Below, in pieces: positions 25,170-32,756 of a stretch of DNA of 35,017 bases (position 1 is the first letter of the stretch; each line of letters begins with the position of its first letter). The stretch lies in assembly GCA_017462265.1 (NCBI GenBank), contig JAFTRN010000010.1, forward strand, positions 1 to 35,017, given 5' to 3'. Below the pieces are notes generated by a model, which did no database searches, had not been told where the DNA came from, and saw nothing but the letters and a program-made list of their open reading frames with translations. The translations under genes and the position numbers were made by a program. The DNA is from Coprobacter sp. GTDB taxonomy: Bacteria; Bacteroidota; Bacteroidia; Bacteroidales; UBA11471.

Positions 25170-26249
25170 TTACATAAGTTTTTCTTTGATGGCGCATAAT
25201 ACTTCATCGGGGGTGGGTACGATACCACCCAAGCGTCCGAAATGCTCTACTTTTACACGACCATTTACCGCCAGACGCACATCTTCGACCATCTGTCCGG
25301 CATTAAGCTCTATCGAGATGACACCTTTTACCTTGTCGGCATAGTGCGAGATAGCCTCATAGGGGAACGGCCATAGTGTGATAGGACGCAGAAGCCCCAG
25401 TTTTATACCTTCGGCAGCGGCCAATTCTTGTGCTTTCTGGCATATACGGGCCATAGAACCGAAGGCGACAATCAAGTAATCGGCATCTTCACAATCGATT
25501 TCCTCGTATCGTACTTCGTGCTTTTCTATTTCGGCATATTTGGCTTGAAAACGAATGTTGTTCTCTTCCATACGAGCCGGGTCGAGTTCGAGCGAGGTAA
25601 TGATATTGGGTTTCCGGTCGGCTCTCTTGCCGAGAGTAGCCCACGGACGGGCGGCACGTATCTCTTCCTCGGTCAGACGGGGACGGAACGGCGGGAGTAC
25701 CACTTTTTCCATCATTTGACCTATAATGCCATCGGCAAGTATCATAGAGGGGTTACGATATTTGAATGCGAGGTCGAATCCGAGGGTTACAAAGTCGGCC
25801 ATTTCTTGTACCGATGCCGGTGCCAGGGTTATAAGCCGGTAGTCGCCGTGTCCGCCGCCTTTCACGGTTTGGAAATAATCGGCTTGGCTGGGTTGTATTG
25901 TACCCAATCCGGGACCACCGCGCATGACATTGACGATGAGGGCGGGGAGTTCGGCCCCGGCCATATAAGATATACCCTCTTGTTTCAAGCTCACGCCCGG
26001 GCTCGACGATGAGGTCATGACGGCTTTTCCACAGCCGGCACCGCCATATACCATATTGATGGCGGCCAATTCGCTCTCGGCCTGCAATACGACCATACCG
26101 GTCGTTTCCCATGGCTTCTCTTCCATGAGGGTTTCCATGATTTCCGATTGGGGGGTAATCGGGTATCCGAAGTATCCGTCGGCTCCGTAACGTATTGCCG
26201 CGTGAGCAATAGCTTCGTTTCCTTTCATCAGTTTTACTTCTTCTGCCAT
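25170..26249 (-). CDS. korA: 2-oxoacid:ferredoxin oxidoreductase, alpha subunit
   Basis: The 359-residue alpha subunit carries the pyrimidine-binding domain (KGNEAIAHAAIRYGAD, GYPITPQSEIMETL) and the C-terminal transketolase-like domain (YLIVAFGSMARICQKA, LGLLRPITLWPFP). TSSSSPGVSLKQEGISYM and MRGGPGLGTIQPSQADYF are standard blocks. Family relatives are annotated either as KorA or VorB. It is 21 bases downstream of the ferredoxin-like subunit and 6 bases before beta, so all four subunits share one transcript. Confidence 0.93.
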   Translation of the reverse strand: MAEEVKLMKGNEAIAHAAIRYGADGYFGYPITPQSEIMETLMEEKPWETTGMVVLQAESELAAINMVYGGAGCGKAVMTSSSSPGVSLKQEGISYMAGAELPALIVNVMRGGPGLGTIQPSQADYFQTVKGGGHGDYRLITLAPASVQEMADFVTLGFDLAFKYRNPSMILADGIIGQMMEKVVLPPFRPRLTEEEIRAARPWATLGKRADRKPNIITSLELDPARMEENNIRFQAKYAEIEKHEVRYEEIDCEDADYLIVAFGSMARICQKAQELAAAEGIKLGLLRPITLWPFPYEAISHYADKVKGVISIELNAGQMVEDVRLAVNGRVKVEHFGRLGGIVPTPDEVLCAIKEKLM

Positions 26250-26270
26250 ATCGTGATGTGTATTTATCGG

Positions 26271-26498
26271 TTAGAGTTTAGTTTTATATACGGCTATACA
26301 CCCGTCGGGACATACATATCCGCAGCTGGCACAACCGATACATTTTTCGGGATTTTCCATATAGGCATAGTGATAACCTTTGTTGTTCACCTCCTTGGCT
26401 TGTAAGGCCAAGACGTCGGCCGGGCATGCCACAACGCACAAGTTGCAACCTTTGCAGCGCTCTTTGTTTACGACTACAGCTCCTTGTATTTTTGCCAT
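26271..26498 (-). CDS. korD: 2-oxoacid:ferredoxin oxidoreductase, delta (2[4Fe-4S] ferredoxin-like) subunit
   Basis: A 75-residue protein with two [4Fe-4S] motifs: CKGCNLCVVACP and CIGCASCGYVCPDG. It passes electrons from the catalytic core to soluble ferredoxin. I chose ATG 26498 (MAKIQGAVVV) because it gives the usual length for delta subunits; the frame stays open upstream but that part has a different character and lies in the leader. It is first in the operon, preceded by a promoter at 26655-26687. Confidence 0.93.
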   Translation of the reverse strand: MAKIQGAVVVNKERCKGCNLCVVACPADVLALQAKEVNNKGYHYAYMENPEKCIGCASCGYVCPDGCIAVYKTKL

Positions 26499-26654
26499 AT
26501 TGTGTAAGGGTTTTGTTTTCAGATGAATGGACGATGAGGATACAATCATTGCATAAGTGGAGTATCTCCTCAAATCTTTTACGATACAAATAGGAAATGG
26601 TGATATACAAGCTCTCATGATATATACTCCGTCTCCTATGCTTGTAGCTTACCG

Positions 26655-26687
26655 CAAAGATAGGTATTTTCGGAGTAATGAGACAAT
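26655..26687 (-). promoter_or_regulatory. Promoter of the 2-oxoacid:ferredoxin oxidoreductase operon
   Basis: On the minus strand TATCTTTG (complement of 26655-26662) matches the -7 element. ATTG (complement of 26684-26687) places TTG 21 bases upstream. Start near 26648 gives a leader of about 150 bases before korD. Confidence 0.55.
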
Positions 26688-26703
26688 TTCACGGCAATTT
26701 ATT

Positions 26704-27240
26704 TCAATAAATTGCATCAGGGGTAAAAATATGTGATAGGGGTATGTCATGAGCCTCGACCGGTATCTGTGTTACAATTTGGCAGTTATAAGCGACGCCT
26801 ATGGTCGGAGCGGATATTTCGTGCAGCAGTCTATCGTAAAAACCTTTTCCGCGTCCCAGCCGGTTGTGACGTCGGTCGAAGGCCACGCCGGGCACTATCA
26901 CGAGATCTAATATCGATAAGTCGTGCAATTTCTCGCCGGTAGGCTCGTATATGCCGTAAGCCCCGGTGTGTAGATTATTGCTGAGGTATGCTCGCACCTC
27001 CAACGTGTCGCCTACCACCACGGGGAGAAAGAGGGTTTTGCTTTTGCTCCAATCTTCTATCCATCGGTGGGTATCGACCTCATCGGGTAGGGAGTGATAG
27101 AGCAGTATGTTCTGTGCCAAGACAAAGAGTTCGCTCGTTTCGATACGTCTCTTTATACTATCGGCTGCCGAACGACGCTCGGCAGCCGATAATTGTGATT
27201 TTGCTACTTTTATCTCTTTTCGTAAAATACTTTTGTCCAT
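26704..27240 (-). CDS. 5-formyltetrahydrofolate cyclo-ligase
   Basis: The 178-residue enzyme converts 5-formyl-THF with ATP to 5,10-methenyl-THF and so returns this stable folate to the pool served by FolD. Seen: KxxLRK-like start (DKSILRKEIKV), LYHSLPDEVDT, and the signature PGVAFDRRHNRLGRGKGFYD that binds ATP and folate. Length is normal. It follows the S41 protease gene by 16 bases on the same strand; the stop lies just before the promoter of the next operon. Confidence 0.94.
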   Translation of the reverse strand: MDKSILRKEIKVAKSQLSAAERRSAADSIKRRIETSELFVLAQNILLYHSLPDEVDTHRWIEDWSKSKTLFLPVVVGDTLEVRAYLSNNLHTGAYGIYEPTGEKLHDLSILDLVIVPGVAFDRRHNRLGRGKGFYDRLLHEISAPTIGVAYNCQIVTQIPVEAHDIPLSHIFTPDAIY

Positions 27241-27256
27241 ACTTCTTAACGAACTT

Positions 27257-28879
27257 TTATTGTGGAAAACCTTGGTCGGCGTTGAGTAGGTCTATAGCTT
27301 GCAGATAGGTCTTGTCGATAGACAATATAATGGGATAGAATGCTTCATCGCCTATAATGTTGCGGGCAATGTAACTTTCGATATAGTTGTTGAGCAACGT
27401 CTCCGATTCTTTTATCTCTTTGGCATTGCGTTTCACCCCCTTGGCTGTCGCGTAAGCGGTGAAGTCGTTCAGCAGATTCAAGGAGCGTAAGTATCTCTGC
27501 ATACTCTTATAGTCCTTATATTCGGTAAGTTTATCGCGATGTTCATCGGCATATTTGAAAGCATATTGATATATCAAAGCTTTGTTTACCACATCGTTGA
27601 GGTAGGTGGTGATGCCTATGGTGTCGCGGGCCACGAATATATCGGGCATGATACCGCCCCCGCCATATACGGTACGACCATGCAACGTCTTATATACCAG
27701 CGAGTCGTTTTGTTTTATGCTGTCGGCGCTGTCGAATTCGCCATGCATGAAGCGATTCAACAAATCTTTTTCATAATCTTCGCCGTGTCCCATTTCATAC
27801 TCTTTCTGTATAGAGCGTCCCGATGGGGTGTAATAGCGGGCGATAGTGAGACGCAGTGCCGAGCCGTCGGAAAATGGCAGTTGTGTCTGTACCAATCCTT
27901 TACCGAACGAACGACGGCCGATAATCATACCGCGGTCGTTGTCTTGTATGGCGCCGGCAAATATTTCGCTGGCCGAGGCCGACCACTCGTCGATGAGCAC
28001 TACTACCTGATTGTGCTTGAAAGCTCCTGTTCCGTTTGATACGGCCTCGTTACGGGGGAAGGCTTTACCCTCGGTATAGACTATCAGCTGGCCGGCAGGG
28101 AGGAACTCATTTATCATATTGATGGCAATTTCGAGTATTCCGCCCGAATTGCCGCGCAGGTCTATGATAAACTTGGAGGCATTGTTGTTTTTGAGTTTGG
28201 CCAACCCGGTCAGAAATTCGTTATAGGTTGTGCGTCCGAACTTGTTTACCTTTATATATCCTATTTCTCTGTTGGCCATGAAAGCTACATCTACACTGTG
28301 CACGGGTATATCGCCACGAGTGATGTCGAAGTGTAATATTTCCGAGGCTGTGGAGCGTACGATACCCAGTTTCACCTTACTGCCTTTCGGCCCGCGTAAT
28401 TTCTTCAGCACCTTATCGTTCGATACCATATCTTTGCCTACGAAAGCTGTGTCATTGACCTCTACGATGCGATCGCCCGGCATGATACCCATCTTTTCCG
28501 ACGGGCCACCCGGCACCACGCTTACGACAGTCACCGTGTCGCTCAGAATACTGAATTGTACACCTACACCGCTGAAACTGCCCTCCAATTCCTCGTTTAC
28601 CGATTGCAAGTCTTTGGCCGGGATATAGGCCGAGTGGGGGTCGAGTTCGTCTATGATTTGGGGCACGATGCCCTCGATCATCTCTTTTATATCCACGGTA
28701 TCGACATATTGCGCGTCGATAATGTCGAGCAGATTGTCTATTTTGTTGCGCGACGGTAGTAGAGTATTACCCTGTGTTGCAGGGGAGACCGGCGCGTTAT
28801 ATTTACGACCTATCACAATGCCCGCAACAATACTCAAGGCAATGATGAGGGGCAGCCATATAAAAGATTTTTTATTCAT
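27257..28879 (-). CDS. S41 family C-terminal processing protease (CtpA/Prc-like)
   Basis: The 540-residue protease has one N-terminal membrane segment (FIWLPLIIALSIVAGIVIG), so the catalytic part is periplasmic. A PDZ domain follows (about 100-180: FSGVGVQFS, VVPGGPSEKMGIMPGDRIVE). The S41 domain contains IDLRGNSGG and the Ser/Lys dyad: Ser302 in WSASASEI and Lys327 in FGKGLVQ, 25 residues apart as in E. coli Prc. It trims C-termini of envelope proteins; the targets are unknown. It lies 56 bases after the dCMP deaminase gene and 16 bases before the cyclo-ligase gene. Confidence 0.95.
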   Translation of the reverse strand: MNKKSFIWLPLIIALSIVAGIVIGRKYNAPVSPATQGNTLLPSRNKIDNLLDIIDAQYVDTVDIKEMIEGIVPQIIDELDPHSAYIPAKDLQSVNEELEGSFSGVGVQFSILSDTVTVVSVVPGGPSEKMGIMPGDRIVEVNDTAFVGKDMVSNDKVLKKLRGPKGSKVKLGIVRSTASEILHFDITRGDIPVHSVDVAFMANREIGYIKVNKFGRTTYNEFLTGLAKLKNNNASKFIIDLRGNSGGILEIAINMINEFLPAGQLIVYTEGKAFPRNEAVSNGTGAFKHNQVVVLIDEWSASASEIFAGAIQDNDRGMIIGRRSFGKGLVQTQLPFSDGSALRLTIARYYTPSGRSIQKEYEMGHGEDYEKDLLNRFMHGEFDSADSIKQNDSLVYKTLHGRTVYGGGGIMPDIFVARDTIGITTYLNDVVNKALIYQYAFKYADEHRDKLTEYKDYKSMQRYLRSLNLLNDFTAYATAKGVKRNAKEIKESETLLNNYIESYIARNIIGDEAFYPIILSIDKTYLQAIDLLNADQGFPQ

Positions 28880-28935
28880 ATCAATTGAAAACTAAAGCTG
28901 TATTCAAAGAAGTCAAGATAATTTTTCAAGAAAAT

Positions 28936-29370
28936 TTAATCTATTTCTAAATAATCGACCGTAATACCGGCCTCTTTCAATAAATCTATGCCATCGGAGA
29001 GGCGATAAAGTTCGGAAAATACTACCCGGGTGATACCGGCTTGTATTATCAACTTGGCACATTCGATGCAAGGCGATGTGGTGACATATAGGGTTGCTCC
29101 CTCGCTGTTGTTTCCCGAGCGGGCTATCTTGGTGATAGCGTTTGCTTCGGCGTGCAACACATAGGGGAGTGTGCGACCGCTCTCGTCCTCACAAATGTTT
29201 TTGAATCCGGCCGGAGTACCATTATAGCCGTCGGAAATGATGGTATTGTTTTTCACCAATAAAGCGCCTACTTGTCGGCGTTTGCAATAGGAGTTTTCTG
29301 CCCATATCTGCGCCATGCGTATATATCGGCGGTCGAGAGCCGCCTGCTTGTCTTGTGTTTCTGCTGTCAT
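28936..29370 (-). CDS. Deoxycytidylate (dCMP) deaminase / ComEB-like cytidine deaminase
   Basis: The 144-residue zinc enzyme deaminates dCMP to dUMP for thymidylate synthesis. Zinc ligands are His73 in HAEAN (with catalytic Glu75) and Cys101/Cys104 in SPCIEC. NSYCKRRQVGALLV and DGYNGTPAGF are characteristic of dCMP deaminase rather than cytidine deaminase. I chose ATG 29370; an upstream extension of the frame has an unrelated AT-rich sequence. A -7-like TATTTTTG lies at 29399-29406 on the minus strand. First gene of a unit with the protease and cyclo-ligase. Confidence 0.93.
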   Translation of the reverse strand: MTAETQDKQAALDRRYIRMAQIWAENSYCKRRQVGALLVKNNTIISDGYNGTPAGFKNICEDESGRTLPYVLHAEANAITKIARSGNNSEGATLYVTTSPCIECAKLIIQAGITRVVFSELYRLSDGIDLLKEAGITVDYLEID

Positions 29371-29398
29371 TATCAGATATATGATGCTGTTCAATCTG

Positions 29399-29406
29399 CA
29401 AAAATA
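29399..29406 (-). promoter_or_regulatory. Possible promoter -7 element for the dCMP deaminase unit
   Basis: TATTTTTG on the minus strand fits TAnnTTTG. No TTTG at the right distance upstream, so this is weak. Confidence 0.35.
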
Positions 29407-29508
29407 GCATATTTTCATAAACCGATGTGTGATAAAATGTGAAAAACATTGATTTATACCTAACGAAAACCCATAAAACATTTTTTTTGAAAAATTTTCA
29501 CCAAAATA

Positions 29509-29540
29509 TTTGCACGATTCATTTCTTTGTTCTATTTTTG
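29509..29540 (+). promoter_or_regulatory. Promoter of the perR-like / rubrerythrin operon
   Basis: TTTG (29509-29512), 20 bases, then TATTTTTG (29533-29540): an exact consensus match. Start is expected near 29547, only 26 bases from ATG 29573, and the operator box lies in between. Confidence 0.75.
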
Positions 29541-29554
29541 TATCGATTAAAAAA

Positions 29555-29569
29555 TAATAATCATTATAA
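29555..29569 (+). promoter_or_regulatory. PerR-type operator box
   Basis: TAATAATCATTATAA is a 7-1-7 dyad that matches the PerR consensus TTATAATnATTATAA at 14 of 15 positions, the only difference being A for T at the second base. It lies between the predicted transcription start and the start codon of a Fur-family gene, an ideal place for autorepression. Confidence 0.7.
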
Positions 29570-29572
29570 AAA

Positions 29573-29977
29573 ATGAGCAAACAAGACGTATATACCCATT
29601 TGGCAGACCATGGCATCAAGCCGTCGATGCAACGTGTGGCGATAATGGATTTCCTGTTACGGAATCGTATTCACCCCACGGTCGATGTTATATACTCATC
29701 GCTCAGTGCCCAATATCCCACGTTATCGCGTATGACGGTGTATAATACTTTGCGTTTGCTGGTAGAGCAGGGGGCGGTGCAGATGCTTACCATCGACGAC
29801 AAGCAGGCGCATTACGACGCCGACATTACGCTCCATGCTCATTTTCGCTGTAACTGTTGTGGCGCGATATACGATGTGCCGGCCCAGTTGCTCTCGCCGG
29901 TAGTGTCACCCCACTTTGAGGTGCACGAGACACAGATATATTACCGGGGATTATGCACGAAATGTAAACAAAACTAA
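29573..29977 (+). CDS. perR: Fur-family transcriptional regulator, PerR-like
   Basis: A 134-residue Fur-family repressor. The N-terminal winged helix (KPSMQRVAIMDFL, TVYNTLRLLVEQGAV) is followed by the metal-binding dimerisation domain. Structural zinc cysteines are Cys93/Cys96 in RCNCCG and Cys128/Cys131 in LCTKC. His34, Asp82 or Asp84, His88 and His90 fit the regulatory metal site of PerR, where iron-catalysed His oxidation senses peroxide. Calling it PerR rather than Fur or Zur rests on the PerR box in its own promoter and the rubrerythrin gene 40 bases downstream. Single residues do not prove the sensor type. Confidence 0.85.
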   Translation: MSKQDVYTHLADHGIKPSMQRVAIMDFLLRNRIHPTVDVIYSSLSAQYPTLSRMTVYNTLRLLVEQGAVQMLTIDDKQAHYDADITLHAHFRCNCCGAIYDVPAQLLSPVVSPHFEVHETQIYYRGLCTKCKQN

Positions 29978-30017
29978 CACACATATTAAATATTAAACTC
30001 TTAAAAATCCAAAGATT

Positions 30018-30572
30018 ATGAAAAAGAAATTTATCTGCACGGTATGCGGTTATGTACACGAAGGTGATCAAGCTCCCGAACGTTGTCCTCAATGTAATGT
30101 TCCTGCTTCGAAATTCAAAGAAGTAGAAGACAATGGCGAAGCGCTGCAATTTGTTACCGAACACCATATTGGCGATGGTATCGTCGAAGATCAAGAGGTA
30201 ATGGAAGGCCTCAAAGCTCACTTCATGGGTGAATGTACCGAGGTGGGTATGTATTTGGCCATGAGCCGTCAGGCCGACCGTGAAGGCTATCCCGAAATTG
30301 CTGAGGCTTTCAAACGTTACGCTTGGGAAGAGGCCGAACATGCTTCGAAATTTGCTGAACTCCTCGGTGAGGTTGTATGGGATACCAAGAAAAACCTCGA
30401 GGCTCGTAAAGATGCCGAATGTGGTGCTTGCGAAGACAAAATGCGCATTGCTCGTCGTGCTAAAGAGCTCGGTTATGACGCTATCCACGATACCGTACAC
30501 GAAATGGCCAAAGACGAAGCTCGTCACGGTAAAGGTTTCGAAGGTCTCTACAACCGCTATTTCAAGAAATAA
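30018..30572 (+). CDS. Reverse rubrerythrin (N-terminal rubredoxin domain, peroxide reductase)
   Basis: A 184-residue protein with the rubredoxin-type Fe(Cys)4 site first (CTVC 7-10 and CPQC 23-26) and the diiron four-helix domain second. That order is the reverse of classical rubrerythrin. Diiron ligands are in [21 protein letters not shown] and DEARHGKGF (two ExxH motifs). Such proteins reduce hydrogen peroxide to water in the cytoplasm of anaerobes. The gene follows the PerR-like regulator by 40 bases with no own promoter visible and ends at a terminator, so both should be induced together by peroxide. Confidence 0.94.
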   Translation: MKKKFICTVCGYVHEGDQAPERCPQCNVPASKFKEVEDNGEALQFVTEHHIGDGIVEDQEVMEGLKAHFMGECTEVGMYLAMSRQADREGYPEIAEAFKRYAWEEAEHASKFAELLGEVVWDTKKNLEARKDAECGACEDKMRIARRAKELGYDAIHDTVHEMAKDEARHGKGFEGLYNRYFKK

Positions 30573-30593
30573 TACCCCTTCCGGTTTTTGCAA

Positions 30594-30630
30594 AACAGCC
30601 ACCTCGCGACGGGGTGGCTGTTCTTTCTTT
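30594..30630 (+). terminator. Intrinsic terminator after rubrerythrin
   Basis: AACAGCCACC (30594-30603) pairs perfectly with GGTGGCTGTT (30613-30622), loop 9 bases, then CTTTCTTT. It lies 21 bases after the stop, between convergent rubrerythrin and glmS genes. Confidence 0.85.
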
Positions 30631-30710
30631 TGTATAAGAAATTCTAAATAGTTTCTAATAATTGTGCGAGTTGCTTGGAACACACTTCCCGCACATCTTT
30701 TGTGTGTCGC

Positions 30711-32555
30711 CTATTCTACAGTTACCGACTTGGCAAGGTTGCGAGGTTGGTCCACATCTTTGCCCTTGCATATGGCTATATGGTAGGCCAGCAGTTGCAG
30801 GGGTATGGTGGTGATCAGCGGGTCGAGACACGGCAGTGTGCGGGGCAACTCTATACTGTAGTCGGCCACCTTCTTTATCTGCGTGTCGCCTTCGCTCACG
30901 AGGGCTATTACTTTGCCTTGGCGAGCCTTTATCTCTTGTATGTTGCTTACAATCTTCTCGTATTGTTGATTGTGGGTGGCTACCACCACTACGGGCATTT
31001 CGGTATCGATGAGTGCTATCGGGCCGTGTTTCATTTCGGCGGCGGGATAACCCTCGGCGTGGATATACGAAATCTCTTTCAGTTTCAGTGCGCCCTCCAT
31101 GGCTACGGGGTAGTTGTAGCCGCGACCCAAGTATATGAAGTTGTGGGCGTAGGTGAATATCTTCGACAATTGGGCTATACTATCGTTGAGTTTCACCACC
31201 TGTTTCATCTTTTCGGGTATTTGGTCCAGTTCGCCTACGATTTCTTGGAATTTTTCGGTCGAGATACAGCCTTTGATGCGGGCCAATGTCAGGGCGAGCA
31301 TGGTCAGTACCGTCACCTGTCCGGTGAAGGCTTTGGTCGAGGCTACGCCTATTTCGGGGCCTACGTGAATGAACGAGCCGGTGTGGGTGGCGCGGGCTAT
31401 CGACGAACCTATGGCGTTGCAGATTCCATATACAAATGCGCCCTTCTTCTTGGCCTCCTCTATGGCGGCTAAGGTGTCGGCTGTCTCGCCCGATTGGGAT
31501 ATGGCGATGACCACATCTTTCTCATCGATTACGGGGTTGCGATAGCGGAATTCCGAGGCATATTCCACCTCCACCGGGAAACGGCAGAATTGCTCTATGA
31601 GGTATTTGCCTATGAGGGCGGCGTGCCACGATGTGCCACAAGCCACGATTACGAAGCGGCGGGCGTTGAGCAACTGCTCTTGGTGGTCTATTACGGCCGA
31701 GAGGGCTATATCTGTACCCTCTACGTTGATGCGGCCGCGCATACAATCTCTTATACAGTCGGGTTGCTCGAAAATCTCTTTCAGCATGAAATGGGGATAA
31801 CCACCCTTTTCGAGCTGACCGATATTGAGATTTATGGTGCTTATTTGGGGATTTACCTTGCAGTTGTCTTGTGTTACGACGTGCAGATTCTCACCTTTTC
31901 GCAACACGGCTATTTCGCCGTCCTCGAGATATACCACACGATTGGTATGCTCCACGATGGGCGAGGCGTCGGAAGCCAGGAAAAACTCATTGTCGCCTAT
32001 ACCTATGGCGAGCGGACTGCTTTGGCGGGCGGCAATGATGGTGTCGGGCCGGCGACGGTCGAGTATGGCGATGGCGTATGCGCCGATTACCTCTTGCAAG
32101 GCGAGTTGCACGGCGCTCAGCAGGTCGAGATTGTGCGAAACCTGCACATATTCTATGAGTTGCACGAGTACTTCGGTGTCGGTACTGCTACGGAATTCAT
32201 AACCGGCCTTTTGCAATTTTTCTTTGATGGTGGCATAGTTTTCGATTATGCCGTTGTGTATCAGGGCCAGATTGCCCGATGCCGAGTAGTGCGGGTGCGC
32301 GTTTATCTCATTGGGTTCGCCGTGGGTGGCCCAGCGAGTGTGGGCTATACCTACGTGGCCCGACGCGTCGTGACTGCCCACCTGCTGTTCGAGGTCGGCA
32401 ACCTTACCTTTGGTCTTGTATATGTTCAGCTCGGCAGTTTCGTTTATCAACGCCACTCCTGCGCTGTCGTAGCCTCGGTATTCGAGTCGTTTCAATGCTT
32501 TGATTATGATGGGGTAAGCCTCTCTGCTTCCAATATATCCTACAATTCCGCACAT
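30711..32555 (-). CDS. glmS: Glutamine--fructose-6-phosphate aminotransferase (isomerizing) GlmS
   Basis: The 614-residue enzyme makes glucosamine-6-phosphate from fructose-6-phosphate and glutamine, the first step to UDP-GlcNAc for peptidoglycan and lipid A. The N-terminus MCGIVGYIGSREAYPIII puts the glutaminase nucleophile at Cys2. RWATHGEPNEINAHPH and HNGIIENY belong to the glutaminase domain. Two SIS domains follow (CGTSWHAALIGKYLIEQF, AISQSGETADTLAA, FIYLGRGYNYPVAMEGALKL), and the C-terminus is NLAKSVTVE. I chose ATG 32555 because the N-terminal Cys must follow Met; the open frame continues upstream without meaning. I see no glmS ribozyme in the 200 bases upstream. Confidence 0.97.
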   Translation of the reverse strand: MCGIVGYIGSREAYPIIIKALKRLEYRGYDSAGVALINETAELNIYKTKGKVADLEQQVGSHDASGHVGIAHTRWATHGEPNEINAHPHYSASGNLALIHNGIIENYATIKEKLQKAGYEFRSSTDTEVLVQLIEYVQVSHNLDLLSAVQLALQEVIGAYAIAILDRRRPDTIIAARQSSPLAIGIGDNEFFLASDASPIVEHTNRVVYLEDGEIAVLRKGENLHVVTQDNCKVNPQISTINLNIGQLEKGGYPHFMLKEIFEQPDCIRDCMRGRINVEGTDIALSAVIDHQEQLLNARRFVIVACGTSWHAALIGKYLIEQFCRFPVEVEYASEFRYRNPVIDEKDVVIAISQSGETADTLAAIEEAKKKGAFVYGICNAIGSSIARATHTGSFIHVGPEIGVASTKAFTGQVTVLTMLALTLARIKGCISTEKFQEIVGELDQIPEKMKQVVKLNDSIAQLSKIFTYAHNFIYLGRGYNYPVAMEGALKLKEISYIHAEGYPAAEMKHGPIALIDTEMPVVVVATHNQQYEKIVSNIQEIKARQGKVIALVSEGDTQIKKVADYSIELPRTLPCLDPLITTIPLQLLAYHIAICKGKDVDQPRNLAKSVTVE

Positions 32556-32625
32556 AGTATCGTGTGTTTTGTGAAACCATATCTTATTTTTCAAGAAAAT
32601 TCAAAACGGCTTCTCATATTTCGTA

Positions 32626-32633
32626 CAAAGGTA
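32626..32633 (-). promoter_or_regulatory. Possible glmS promoter -7 element
   Basis: TACCTTTG on the minus strand fits TAnnTTTG, about 70 bases upstream of the glmS start; the -33 element is not clear. Confidence 0.4.
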
Positions 32634-32701
32634 ATGATATTCCGCTTTATTGTAAACTTATCCGCAAAATAATTATGGATTTTTATCTTGTTTGTACCGA
32701 A

Positions 32702-32734
32702 TTGCTTATCATACAGCAAAATTTCCTAACTTTG
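32702..32734 (+). promoter_or_regulatory. Promoter of the PEGA/SUMF1 gene
   Basis: TAACTTTG (32727-32734) fits the -7 consensus; TTG at 32702-32704 is 22 bases upstream, one longer than usual. Start near 32741, 16 bases before ATG 32757. Confidence 0.5.
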
Positions 32735-32756
32735 CATACGGTCAAGAACGATTGAA

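Noticed and set aside
29978..30017. A second PerR box or promoter directly before rubrerythrin
   Set aside because: The 40-base gap holds only AT-rich sequence without a dyad or a TAnnTTTG element.
32556..32756. A glmS ribozyme or riboswitch in the glmS leader
   Set aside because: The leader is short, AT-rich and shares no visible ribozyme core; the known glmS ribozyme is mainly a Gram-positive feature.
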